DNA from: Aphanomyces cochlioides
Taxonomy: Eukaryota > Oomycota > Saprolegniomycetes > Saprolegniales > Verrucalvaceae
Assembly (NCBI GenBank): GCA_019828595.1
Contig: JAHQRK010000010.1
Coordinates: 2,480,001 to 2,544,000 of the forward strand
DNA length: 64,000 nucleotides
Direction of reading: 5' to 3'
The position numbers were made by a program, and so were the translations under genes. This document shows positions 18,597-27,795 of this stretch, piece by piece (within the stretch, counting starts at the first letter, position 1; each line of letters starts with the position of its first letter). A model generated the notes under the pieces. It saw only the letters and a program-made list of their open reading frames with translations, was not told the origin of the DNA and did not search any database.

Positions 18597-18632
18597 TCTT
18601 TTTGATCTAATATATAATACCTAATAAAAAAG
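18597..18632. promoter_or_regulatory. divergent promoter, fibre/ATPase
   Basis: A 36-bp interval between two divergent ATGs with one TATATAATA at 18611-18619. There is no room for two separate promoters, so the palindromic TATATA core probably serves both directions, as at 2570-2608. Confidence 0.5.
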
Positions 18633-19307
18633 ATGGAAACAATTCCTAATTGGGGAGCTGCTCTTCCAAAAGCTTATCAATCGGATAATTCAGGGTTTAA
18701 CAAACAAACAAATTTACCACAACTTTTTAGAGGAATTGTTCTAGGAGCAAGTGGAAGCGGAAAAAGCAATTTAATTTTTGATTTTGTAAAAAAATCACCA
18801 AATGTATATTCACATTTGCATTTAATTGCTAGACAGCCTGATCAGCCTCTGTACAGATATTTAAAAGACAAATTAGATACCTTTTGCACTATTTATGATG
18901 AGGAAACTGTTCCAAGTGTTGATGATATTCAGAAAGACGGATTGCAACTTGTAATTTTTGACGATTGGAGTAATGATCAAAAATGGTGTGAAAAACATGT
19001 CGTTCCTTTCTTTATTCGCGGAAGGCATAAAGGTTTGACAACGTTATTTTTAGCTCACGCCTTTTTCAAAGGTTGTCCGAAAATGGTTCGTTTGAATTCA
19101 GAAATTTTGTTTTTGCTAAGAACACCATCGAAAACAGATTTACGAATGATACTTAAAGATATGCCTATAGCAGGAGTTACTGTTGATCAGCTATGGGGTT
19201 ATTATCAAATGATTTTGAAACAGAAAGGTCAAATGATTTTACTAAATACTATTGATCAAACAGTACGATATAATTGGAAAAAAATATTACATAATGGGAT
19301 GGAATAA
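18633..19307 (+). CDS. FtsK/HerA-type genome packaging ATPase (224 aa)
   Basis: Walker A GASGSGKSN at residues 38-46, Walker B LQLVIFDDW near 108-116, and a conserved PFFIRGRHKGLTTLFLAHAFF segment of the same family. It is colinear with the element A ATPase at 1853-2569. Role: packaging of element DNA into procapsids. Intact, and followed after 40 bp by the penton gene on the same strand. Confidence 0.9.
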   Translation: METIPNWGAALPKAYQSDNSGFNKQTNLPQLFRGIVLGASGSGKSNLIFDFVKKSPNVYSHLHLIARQPDQPLYRYLKDKLDTFCTIYDEETVPSVDDIQKDGLQLVIFDDWSNDQKWCEKHVVPFFIRGRHKGLTTLFLAHAFFKGCPKMVRLNSEILFLLRTPSKTDLRMILKDMPIAGVTVDQLWGYYQMILKQKGQMILLNTIDQTVRYNWKKILHNGME

Positions 19308-19347
19308 TATATCTCAGCATTTATATACGTAATTTATTAGAGCAATT

Positions 19348-20216
19348 ATGGCATCTTTGATTACTTTAAGCTCGAAACATGTCCAAAATAATGGTTATAA
19401 CAATACATTTCGATTTGACATTCCGACTGGAGCTGCTAATTTTCAAAATAGAGAAGTAGCGTTAGCATCAGTTAAAATGTTTAACAGTCAATTCAATATC
19501 AATGACGTTGAATATGGAAATAATACTTTTTCTATTATTGTTCCAACAGGTTCTACCACATCTACAATCAATATAACTTTACCAAATGGATATTACTCAT
19601 ATTTGGATTTAAATAATTATATTCAATCAAAATTAATTGCCGCTGGAGCATATTTGATCGATGGAAGTGGAAACAATGTTTTCTATATCAAAATGCAAGC
19701 TAATTCTACCTATTATAGTTGCCAAGTAGATCTTTTAAGCACCCCTACAAGCTTACCTGCATCATATACTAGCCAAGTTCTGGATTATATTCTTTAAGTG
19801 GAACAGGATTGCCTTCAACCGCTTATGCTCCTCAAATAGTGTTTCCTGCTAATTTTAACTCAATTGTTGGTTTTTCAGTTGGAACTTATCCATCAGCTCA
19901 AACGACAACATCTCAAAGCATTCTTTCTAATATTACTCCTCAAATCAACCCAGTGAGTTGTTATTTAATTCGATGTAATTTGGTAAATAATATTTATAGT
20001 CAACCTCCTGATATTTTGTTTTCGTTCAGTTCCAGCGGAACGACGATTGGTCAATCAATCGATGTGAAAGTTAATCAATTTGCTTGGATTGATATTCCTG
20101 ATCAAACTAAATCATACATTGAAATTATAATCACGGATCAGTTTGGTCGTTTTGTAAAATTCCAAGATAATCAAATTGTTATTCAATTATTGATAAGAAA
20201 AAAATTAACTAATTAA
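19348..20216 (+). pseudogene. penton (minor capsid) protein, frameshifted
   Basis: The first part (149 residues from 19348) matches the N-terminal half of the intact penton at 984-1838 (NNG.NNTFRF, QFNIN, NNTFSIIVPTGS, NGYYSY). The second part (from about 19800 to 20216) matches its C-terminal half (YAPQIV, SIVGFS.GT.PS.Q, VRCNLVNN-like LIRCNLVNN). The frames differ, and the switch falls near 19775-19785, just before the TAA at 19795. A one-base indel explains it. The remaining virion genes of element B are open, so this could also be a sequencing error or a programmed shift, though I see no classical slippery site. Confidence 0.75.
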
Positions 20217-20218
20217 AG

Positions 20219-20404
20219 TTAAAGGTATGAAACATTTAATAAATGTGCAAATGATTGAGAATGGCATCTTTTGTTCCATTTTTTTAGTTTGATATTGCAT
20301 GTTTGACACATAATCTCATCCTTATTAATGTAGTTCGAATGCCTTTTTAATTGAGCTTCATGCATCTCTTTACTTTTTTTGATTAATTGATAGTTAAAGA
20401 ACAT
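20219..20404 (-). CDS. small C2H2-like zinc finger protein (61 aa)
   Basis: A 61-residue basic protein with one C-x2-C...H-x5-H arrangement (CQTC followed by CHSQSFAHL) that fits a single zinc finger of the type found in many virus accessory proteins. It ends 2 bp from the convergent penton stop and is absent from the same position in element A. Function unknown. Confidence 0.45.
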   Translation of the reverse strand: MFFNYQLIKKSKEMHEAQLKRHSNYINKDEIMCQTCNIKLKKWNKRCHSQSFAHLLNVSYL

Positions 20405-20422
20405 TTTTGTTTGTTTATATAT

Positions 20423-20911
20423 TTATGCAAGGAGAAATGATGCTCCAACTTTGCTTTTTCTCTTAGAACGAACAGCTTTCATCATATCCTTGGCAGCATC
20501 GGTACCTTTTTTAGGCTTCAAACCAACACCAACAATGTTTCTTACGCCTTCACGCAATGGGGCAAGTTCTGGATTGCTATAGGCGATAGCATCACCGATT
20601 CCGCTAACAACTGGTTTTACGTATGACCAAACGGTAGAAAGTCCTTGTTTGATCGAGTCCCAGATAGATCCTCCGGCGTGATGTGCTAAATCATGTTGAA
20701 TTTCTCCATGAGTAATATCCAGACGAACCCCTTTGTTAGCCTTTTTAGCAGCTTGAATTTTTCGTACGGATTCAGGATGTAATAAAACAGGCGTTTCACC
20801 TGATACTTCATCTTTAGTCAACATTATAGTTCCTCCTTTCATAGCTTTATGAAGCTTTTTCTTAGAAATTGAACCAACTTTTACAATTTTGTAGCCACTT
20901 GGATGTTTCAT
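20423..20911 (-). CDS. pVI-like minor virion protein precursor (162 aa)
   Basis: Homologue of the element A protein at 371-913. Conserved parts are the MK-P-(G/N)Y start, a LHPE/S.(V) segment, THGEI, an amphipathic helix (GGSIWDSIKQGLSTVW, residues 80-95) and a basic C-terminal tail. Candidate adenain-type cleavage sites are MKGG|T at residues 24-28 and IVGV|G at 126-130, both at the same places as in the homologue although the residues differ. This conserved pattern supports a precursor cleaved by the element's own protease, with the amphipathic helix acting on membranes. The functional statement is inference. Confidence 0.75.
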   Translation of the reverse strand: MKHPSGYKIVKVGSISKKKLHKAMKGGTIMLTKDEVSGETPVLLHPESVRKIQAAKKANKGVRLDITHGEIQHDLAHHAGGSIWDSIKQGLSTVWSYVKPVVSGIGDAIAYSNPELAPLREGVRNIVGVGLKPKKGTDAAKDMMKAVRSKRKSKVGASFLLA

Positions 20912-20964
20912 GATGAATGTGTTTTATTATATACTATGTATTAGGAAATAAATAATATATCATT

Positions 20965-21153
20965 TTACAACGAAAATGTTGTTGGCTTCTTTTTTTTATA
21001 ATCACTAAATGGTTTTCTGGAATTCTGAAAAACTGGCTCAGGATGATGATGTTCTATGACTAAATCTTCCATTGTTTGAATTAATTTTTGTTCATTTTCT
21101 TTAGCTTTCTTATTATAGTCGTTTAGCGGTCTTTTTACATTGAATATTTTCAT
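20965..21153 (-). CDS. small conserved Polinton protein (62 aa)
   Basis: Homologue of the 89-residue protein at 59-328: shared start (M(K/R)(I/L)..(K/R)(K/R)PL), KENEQKLIQTMEDLVI core and TFSL end. Strongly basic. It lies upstream of the pVI-like gene on the same strand, as in element A. Function unknown; a packaged core peptide is possible. Confidence 0.65.
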   Translation of the reverse strand: MKIFNVKRPLNDYNKKAKENEQKLIQTMEDLVIEHHHPEPVFQNSRKPFSDYKKKKPTTFSL

Positions 21154-21163
21154 TGTATACTTG

Positions 21164-22153
21164 CTATATTAATTGGCTGATAATTTTATTGAAATCTTTT
21201 TCTCCAATTTGATTGTTTTGAAAAAGATATATTGACATTTTCTTCAGTTCAGATTTGACTTTTGGATTATCATTTCCAAGCTTCAATTCAGCTAATAATT
21301 TATCAAATTCAGCTTTATATTTATCTAGACCTTGGCGAGGATCAAAAAGAGGTTTTCTAAGCGTTTGCAAAATTTTACAAAATTTCAATAGATCATAAAA
21401 TATTTCTTTATCGGAATTATTTAGCTGAGCATAAGCAGTATAGTCTACCGTTTTATCAAATGCGAGAGTTTTAATGATACTAACCAAATCATCCGATATT
21501 TTGAATCTTTTAAAACAAACATTAGCGCTTGGATATCGTAAGCTCAAATAGCCTTCAGCTAAAGCGCTTAGAGTGATATACTTATCTCCAATTTGTTTAT
21601 AAAGATAGTCTTTTTCTAGATTATGATTGCCAGCACCAACTAAACCTCTTCCTACTAATCTACGTTTCCGAGTAAAGATTTTGCTAAAACCTGTTCCTTC
21701 TTCCTTCTTAATTGGTATCTCTGATTTAGGAGAAGTAGAGTTTATTGTAAGACCTTTTAATGCTTTAGCTGCGTTGTTTGCATTTTTTTCTTCGTCTAGA
21801 ACTTTGTCAATATAATTTTTTGTTTCAATCCAATCATATTTTGATTGAATACCATTAATTGTCACTAATTCATCGCCAAATGCTTTATAAATTTTACCTT
21901 CCGCCCCAATATAGTGCAAATTGTCTTTAGATCCATTTTGAAAGATTGGATTTATCTTTTTAGGGATTAAGATTTTACCTTTTATTTCATCTTTATAATC
22001 ATCTATAATGTCTTTTCTTGCTTGTATGTTTTTTTTCTTCAACGTAGATGGTGATGATTTTGGAGATGGTTTAGGAGCTGGAGGTTTTTCTTCTAATTCT
22101 TCCTCTTCATATTGAGTTATCAATGGATCAAAATTTGTTATTTGTTTTAACAT
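21164..22153 (-). CDS. candidate virion core precursor (about 329 aa)
   Basis: A Lys/Glu/Pro-rich N-terminal half followed by a basic segment and a helical C-terminal half. At about two fifths of the length a basic FTRKRRLVGRGLVGAGNH stretch contains two tandem matches to the adenain consensus (LVGR|G and LVGA|G), which suggests processing by the element's protease. The first ATG in frame is at 22153; the frame is open a little further upstream. It overlaps the end of the preceding 92-residue gene by 26 bp, so the two could be one frameshifted gene. No similarity to a named family is recognised. Confidence 0.55.
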   Translation of the reverse strand: MLKQITNFDPLITQYEEEELEEKPPAPKPSPKSSPSTLKKKNIQARKDIIDDYKDEIKGKILIPKKINPIFQNGSKDNLHYIGAEGKIYKAFGDELVTINGIQSKYDWIETKNYIDKVLDEEKNANNAAKALKGLTINSTSPKSEIPIKKEEGTGFSKIFTRKRRLVGRGLVGAGNHNLEKDYLYKQIGDKYITLSALAEGYLSLRYPSANVCFKRFKISDDLVSIIKTLAFDKTVDYTAYAQLNNSDKEIFYDLLKFCKILQTLRKPLFDPRQGLDKYKAEFDKLLAELKLGNDNPKVKSELKKMSIYLFQNNQIGEKDFNKIISQLI

Positions 22154-22406
22154 TTGCTTGAACCCCTGCTTCTGTCTTAATAGCTGATTTTGTTTGATAT
22201 TTTGATTCTGGAGCAATTTTTACTAATTTCATAGCCTGAGGATATTGATACGAATTATCTAAATTGACTCCTTGTTGATCGCTGAAATAAGCATTTGCAT
22301 ATGCTTGTTTCTTTAAATTATCAATTTCTTCATCATATTTGATTTGATCGTAATAAGCTTTTAGCTTTTCGCGCTTATCTTTGAGAGATTTGTAAGAAGG
22401 AAACAT
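22128..22406 (-). CDS. small unknown element protein (92 aa)
   Basis: A 92-residue helical, Lys/Tyr-rich protein (LKDKREKLKAYYDQIKYDEE near the start) with a TATATAG-containing leader. It overlaps the downstream gene by 26 bp in a different frame. Either a separate small protein or the N-terminal part of one larger gene interrupted by a frameshift in 22153-22216. Function unknown. Confidence 0.5.
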   Translation of the reverse strand: MFPSYKSLKDKREKLKAYYDQIKYDEEIDNLKKQAYANAYFSDQQGVNLDNSYQYPQAMKLVKIAPESKYQTKSAIKTEAGVQANVKTNNKF

Positions 22407-22435
22407 CGTTACTATATAAATACCAAAATATTAGT

Positions 22436-23527
22436 TTACTCTTTACTAAAATAAATATTCTCTAACGTTGATCTTTTGTTTTTATTGATCAATCTAAGGT
22501 TTTTCTGAGGTTCCCATGATTCGCTACCATCAGACCATTTAACTAGGTATTTGAAACCATTTTTAACTTTTCTATGATCCAAGATATCTTTAGCTTCAAA
22601 AATATCGTTGTTTCCAGTCTCAGCATCAGTGATTTTAGCTTGAACAACCTTTAAATCATTTGGTGATTTGTAAAGTATATGTTTATTTTTTGATCTAAGT
22701 TCGAATTTGTATCCATCTAGCCCAATAATTTCGTAGACAGCTTTAGACCATTGAGCTTTTTCTTTATCAAAAGTCCCTTTTTCTAATCTATATCTAACGT
22801 GATCTCCAATTTCGAATTTCTTCGATATATCTTTAAGCAAATTATCGTTGTGTTTTAACTCTGAATCGATAATTTGACCTTTATTTTCATTTGGTGTACT
22901 TCCTATAGAGCTGTGGTAAGTGTTATTATAGTTGCTAATAACTGAATTTATCAGTTTCTGTGTTAATGTTTTCGGGTTAATTTTAATTAATCGTTGTTTG
23001 ATAGTCCTAATAAACCGATCGATTTTTCCTAGCACTGCGTGATCACCTACCTCATTATTGTAATGCTCAATTTGATTCTTTTTTAAGAAATTCTCTAGTG
23101 CATTCGATATAAACTCGCTCCCATTGTCGCTCGTGATTATTTGAACATTATTCTCTTTAATAAATTTATCTAATGCCTTTATTATTGTTTCAGCTCTTTT
23201 ATTATCTAAAACCCTAGCAAAACCAATTCTTGAATTAATATTCACGGCGATAAACACTGTTTTGGAACCGAAAAACATTAAATCCATTTGCCAAGAATCA
23301 GGATTATTACTTGCGATTTTAAAGTATTCTTTTGATTTATTTGTAGTTTGATGTTGTTGAACAATATCCTGTTTAGCGTACCATTCTTTTATTTGCTTTA
23401 GGGTTATCTCAGGATTAATTTTTTTGGCTTTAATATATAACTTATCAGCTGATATGAACCCAGTTGAAGGATCATTATATAATTTTGAAATCAAACGATC
23501 TCTCGATCTTAGATCTCGTTCTGTCAT
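22436..23527 (-). CDS. retroviral-type (RVE) integrase with chromodomain (363 aa)
   Basis: Order: an N-terminal helical region, the RVE core at about residues 75-200, then a C-terminal chromodomain at about 308-345 (DILDHRK...YLVKW.DGSESWEP). The acidic residues are Asp82 (WQMD), Asp134 (TSDNGSEF) and Asp170 (GKIDRFIRT), the last 35 residues after the second. In most family members this third position is Glu, so this appears to be a DD35D variant. The enzyme would insert the linear element DNA into chromosomes; the chromodomain may target methylated histone marks. The gene lies 20 bp downstream of PolB on the same strand. Confidence 0.9.
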   Translation of the reverse strand: MTERDLRSRDRLISKLYNDPSTGFISADKLYIKAKKINPEITLKQIKEWYAKQDIVQQHQTTNKSKEYFKIASNNPDSWQMDLMFFGSKTVFIAVNINSRIGFARVLDNKRAETIIKALDKFIKENNVQIITSDNGSEFISNALENFLKKNQIEHYNNEVGDHAVLGKIDRFIRTIKQRLIKINPKTLTQKLINSVISNYNNTYHSSIGSTPNENKGQIIDSELKHNDNLLKDISKKFEIGDHVRYRLEKGTFDKEKAQWSKAVYEIIGLDGYKFELRSKNKHILYKSPNDLKVVQAKITDAETGNNDIFEAKDILDHRKVKNGFKYLVKWSDGSESWEPQKNLRLINKNKRSTLENIYFSKE

Positions 23528-23547
23528 TACAGCTTTAAAATATTCGT

Positions 23548-26500
23548 CTATATATCTAGTGGTATTGTTTGTATGCCATCTTCAAGAACTTTTCGTTTAT
23601 CATAATAATAACTACACGCATTTTCAAATGTCTTATATGTGATCATCGTATTTGTTTCCTTATCCATTCGAAATCCTGTATTAGAACCTTTCAGAGTAAT
23701 TTTATTTTTGATGATATCTTCAAATCGCTCTGGTTGAAGCAAGTCTTTGTTTCGACCCTTTTGAACTCCTTTAGCTGAGAGTTTAATCTTTGGCGTTATC
23801 ATTTTTTTGTCTTTTTTCGAATAGACTTCATCAGGTAGATAGCAAATATAATTCTTCGAGGCCAAAGAAATCATAGCATTGCATCGATATTCTTCTTTGA
23901 AAAGTCCTGGTTTACGTTTATCAAAAGCTGCATTTTCTTTTGTATCATCTCTCGGAAACCAATCAAATTTATGATTCTCGAAATGTTCTTTCATCTCTGG
24001 CTTGATTAGATTTTTGAATGGTTCTTCATCGCTAAAAGCAATGTAAGCACTATCTGTGTCCATTTCTAAATACTCAAAGTCGCTACGATCAATATATTTG
24101 TCCACACAATCATAATAGAATTCAAGCATACGTAATTTAGCAAGCTGATAAATCGCGATACTTAGATGAATAGGATTGTTCATTTTTATGCGGCGTTTTA
24201 CTTTAGTTATCTCATAAGATCCATTTAATTCAACAAGATCGTAAAATCTATTTGATTCAATTAGTTTATCTAAATTACTATCATCACTATGATATTCAAC
24301 CTCTTTATGCTTTGATTTATCCATTCCACTGCGTCCAAAAGCGGAATTACCAATAAGTTTCATCGTTTCAGCTTTTATCGATTTATATTGCCAATCATTA
24401 TATTTTTCCTGTCTTTCACTTTCTTCCCGATCTCCTCCTCTTCGAGCGTTTGATACTTCGTTTTCAAATTCCTTGAATGGTTGAAATCTACTAGCCTTAA
24501 TGAATGAATACATTTTTGTAATGACTAAACCATGCTCTAAATACCATTTTAACAACGGTGTATAGACTAGAATTTTAACTCCAAAGTAGCTTGAAATCAA
24601 TTTTCTTGACTCTTTTCTTCTACTATTCATTTCAAGAGATTGGTTAAATTCGTACATATGATCTCCAATAATCTCCTTCTCTGGAATAATAGAGGCATTT
24701 TTAAATATCGGACACATTTCTGAAAAGTGTTCTTTTAGGTGATCAGGGGTCTCAATATCGCATTCAAGAAATCCAAACAGCTTATCCGATTTAATATCTT
24801 CAATGATATTGTCGTAAATATCAATCATCGTTAATCTACCACAAGGCATATCATTTCCAAGAGCCCAAAGATATAAAGCGTTCGCATCGAATCCAATTAC
24901 TTTCTTACAAATCTTAGATCCGTTTCTTATATATGTTTCATTTCTTTTAGCGAATCTCTTGAATATGATAGAAGGCCCACCTGCAATGTTTTGTTTCATC
25001 TTGTAGAAAATATCCTTGTTTTCTTCATCAATCTCATATACTAAACGATGAGAATTATATTCAATCAACTTCATTCTTCTGAAACTAGCCATATTCATAT
25101 CTTTACGAGCAACATTACAACTAATGCAAGTCATTGTAATATTACCATCAATATGCCCAATTTTGTTGTTGATTCTATCAGCTGATACGTTTTCTTTATT
25201 TAAAGCACATTTACAATGACTACAAGAATATTGCTGCTTTTTTAATTCTTCATCTAAATGTTGGATAGTTAAATCGAATTCTCTTTTAGCTTTCTTATCT
25301 TGATCGTAATATCCGTTGTATCTGTCTTCTGGAAAATCAAATGGTTCCCCCTTTTGTTTCGGAATAGGTAGCATATTTTTGTTAGAAATTTGATACATCA
25401 CTTTTTCCGCTAATGATGGGAGAGAAACACCATCAATCAACATATCTAAGTCAAATCTTTTATAGAGATCTCGTTGGGCAATTATTGCTGCTACAAATGG
25501 TTTTACATCTAGATTGTTATACCATTCAAGTAAATCTTTAACCGATTTCATATTATAATAATTCCATACCCATTTAATACGTTCATAATCATCTTTACTC
25601 ATTTTCGTTTGTCTGAATTCACTATGAAATGCTTCGATTAGAGGTAATTTATTTTCATCAAGAACTTCATAACTAGTTAAATATTCATATGGAAAGAAAC
25701 CCTTTCCTAAACAACAAGTGCATTGAATTTTATTTGGGCACTTACATCCACCGAGATACGTTTTTAGATACGAATCTAATGAAGCATCAGGTGGAAGATA
25801 ATTCTTAATATCAAGCATTTTTAGATTATCCGTAGTGATACACATGTAATTTGGATTTTTAATCACTAATTGCTTTTCATCTTTATTGAAATCTCCAATG
25901 ATTGAAAATAATTCGTTTTTAACTACATTTAAATCGTATCGTCCTGAATTAAAGCCAACTAACGGAACTTGGTATAGAGTTTTGTAAAGACTCTTGATGT
26001 CTCTGTTGAAGTCATTGTTTAAAATATCATATCTAACGTAGTGTAGATAATCAATTAAATTTTTAACATCATCCCCATATTCATTTTCTTCAATTAGTTC
26101 CTTTATCTCATTCTTACTTTTTTCGGTCAAATATTTATTTTTTTCTAAAATAGCTATTATTAATCCTCTAAATTTAATGAAATTGTATTTTGATATTTGG
26201 TTTGATACTTCATTGATGTATTTAAACATATCGGTTAATAATTTTTTTGAATCACTATTTGTTATAAATTTAGTTTGTTTAGTCAAGCTATCACAAATTG
26301 ATACGCTAACTAGTTTGTGTCTAGTTGTATATTCAGTTGATTCTCCGTGTTTCTCAGAAATTTTTTCAAGGATAGCTTCAAAATCATAGCAAATAAAATG
26401 ATCGATGTAGTGATTAATACTAGAAATATCATATTTTCTCAATAGAGATTTGATAGTGTTTTCTTGAGGCTTATATACTTTTGGTTTCTTAGAAAATGAA

Positions 26501-27675
26501 TCAATCGTTTCATATTTACATTCTACATTTTGCCTATGAGATTTACGCTGATTAGATGTCTTAAAAATCATATTGCATATTGGACATGGGTAATAACTAT
26601 CAAGTTTATTAATATCCTTAATTAACATAGCATGACCTTTGTAGCTAAGAATATTAACGTTTTTTAAGTAATTATTAACTTCTCCACATTTAGCCATATA
26701 TGAAGCAGGTTTGTCATTATTTTGTCTAAATGTGGTCTTAGAATCACGAATTGAAATTAAACGATTGTTATCCATATCCCATTCGAATACGTTAAGATTT
26801 ATTTTAAAACATTGTTCCAATTTATCAAACTCCATTAAATCAATCGGATCAGTTTCTCGGAATTTTTTAAGTGTAAACTCTTCACCTTTGAATTCGCAAT
26901 ATTTCTTGAAAGCATCTTTAACATCAGATTTTAGTCTTCTTGGGTCATTTACGCTCTCTTTTAGATAATAAGCAATACAATAGAACACACATTTGTTTTC
27001 GGTTGGACCGAAATTAGAGATAATGTAATTATTGGTTTTTATCTTATCAGGTATTTCAATTTCCTCACCTAAACGATGTGATCTGTTAATAATCTTCATT
27101 GTAAATCCAACGATTCTTTTCACTTTCCAAGAAGAGCTTGGATATGAAATTTTATCAGCTAAATCATTTTGATTGAAGAAGTTAATAATTTTAGTTTGAA
27201 TGTCATCTCGACTATTAATGAATATCGCTCTTGGAAAGATACTTGTATTGAAACCATCTCTAAATTCTCGTTCTTCTCCAGTGATGATATTGACCAAAAT
27301 ATAGTCAAGAAATATTTGAACTTTGAATGCAGTTGTTTTAGATAAGCAAATTTCTTTAATCTTATCAATTACTTGTGTTTGATTTGAATTAAAGAAATGA
27401 TGAGTATCAACAGTTCTTCCTTGAGTAAATTTATATCCGGCTTCTTTTTTCTTAATATGATTATTCAAAATTTCTAAGCGATATGATTCGGTAGATGATT
27501 TGGGGAAAAGATTTTTATATTCTTCAACCAATGCTCTTTTATTTTTTGGAGTTAATTTGCTTACGTATGTATATCGCCCATTGATTGATCTAATTTTAAA
27601 TCTGTATCCGCCATCTCCCCATTGTTTTAATGGAACTTTTAGAAATTTTAATCCTTTAAATTCTTCGGGAGTCAT
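23548..27675 (-). CDS. protein-primed type B DNA polymerase with HNH-like insertion (1375 aa)
   Basis: A large Polinton PolB. About residues 220-300 hold a region with FGPTENKCVFYCIAYYL that recalls the OTU-like N-terminal part of these polymerases; a C2H2-like finger (CPICNMIF...H...C) is near 364-386. Exonuclease motifs are FICYDFEAI (about 429), GFNSGRYDL (about 575) and the conserved GFFPYEYL (about 660). Polymerase motifs are DANALYLWALGNDMP (A, about 928), KLIGNSAFGRSG (B, about 1106) and MDTDSAY (C, about 1205), with AKGVQKG near 1301. Between exonuclease and motif A, at about 815-860, is an HNH-like zinc module (CSHCKCAL, SADRINN..GH..GN, C.SCN.ARK). It replicates the element genome. 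Intact. Confidence 0.93.
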   Translation of the reverse strand: MTPEEFKGLKFLKVPLKQWGDGGYRFKIRSINGRYTYVSKLTPKNKRALVEEYKNLFPKSSTESYRLEILNNHIKKKEAGYKFTQGRTVDTHHFFNSNQTQVIDKIKEICLSKTTAFKVQIFLDYILVNIITGEEREFRDGFNTSIFPRAIFINSRDDIQTKIINFFNQNDLADKISYPSSSWKVKRIVGFTMKIINRSHRLGEEIEIPDKIKTNNYIISNFGPTENKCVFYCIAYYLKESVNDPRRLKSDVKDAFKKYCEFKGEEFTLKKFRETDPIDLMEFDKLEQCFKINLNVFEWDMDNNRLISIRDSKTTFRQNNDKPASYMAKCGEVNNYLKNVNILSYKGHAMLIKDINKLDSYYPCPICNMIFKTSNQRKSHRQNVECKYETIDSFSKKPKVYKPQENTIKSLLRKYDISSINHYIDHFICYDFEAILEKISEKHGESTEYTTRHKLVSVSICDSLTKQTKFITNSDSKKLLTDMFKYINEVSNQISKYNFIKFRGLIIAILEKNKYLTEKSKNEIKELIEENEYGDDVKNLIDYLHYVRYDILNNDFNRDIKSLYKTLYQVPLVGFNSGRYDLNVVKNELFSIIGDFNKDEKQLVIKNPNYMCITTDNLKMLDIKNYLPPDASLDSYLKTYLGGCKCPNKIQCTCCLGKGFFPYEYLTSYEVLDENKLPLIEAFHSEFRQTKMSKDDYERIKWVWNYYNMKSVKDLLEWYNNLDVKPFVAAIIAQRDLYKRFDLDMLIDGVSLPSLAEKVMYQISNKNMLPIPKQKGEPFDFPEDRYNGYYDQDKKAKREFDLTIQHLDEELKKQQYSCSHCKCALNKENVSADRINNKIGHIDGNITMTCISCNVARKDMNMASFRRMKLIEYNSHRLVYEIDEENKDIFYKMKQNIAGGPSIIFKRFAKRNETYIRNGSKICKKVIGFDANALYLWALGNDMPCGRLTMIDIYDNIIEDIKSDKLFGFLECDIETPDHLKEHFSEMCPIFKNASIIPEKEIIGDHMYEFNQSLEMNSRRKESRKLISSYFGVKILVYTPLLKWYLEHGLVITKMYSFIKASRFQPFKEFENEVSNARRGGDREESERQEKYNDWQYKSIKAETMKLIGNSAFGRSGMDKSKHKEVEYHSDDSNLDKLIESNRFYDLVELNGSYEITKVKRRIKMNNPIHLSIAIYQLAKLRMLEFYYDCVDKYIDRSDFEYLEMDTDSAYIAFSDEEPFKNLIKPEMKEHFENHKFDWFPRDDTKENAAFDKRKPGLFKEEYRCNAMISLASKNYICYLPDEVYSKKDKKMITPKIKLSAKGVQKGRNKDLLQPERFEDIIKNKITLKGSNTGFRMDKETNTMITYKTFENACSYYYDKRKVLEDGIQTIPLDI

Positions 27676-27795
27676 TGAATATATTTGTCAAATTATAAAA
27701 ATTTTGAAAGTTTTAAAATCTTGATATTATATTAAAATATTAAAATTATATATCAAGATAGAAAATTTTTATGTGATATAAAAAAAATTAAATAA

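Noticed and set aside
25090..25240. Intein in the DNA polymerase
   Set aside because: The HNH-like motif suggested it, but no splice-junction Cys/Ser...HN pattern or intein blocks are visible and the insertion does not sit in a polymerase catalytic motif.
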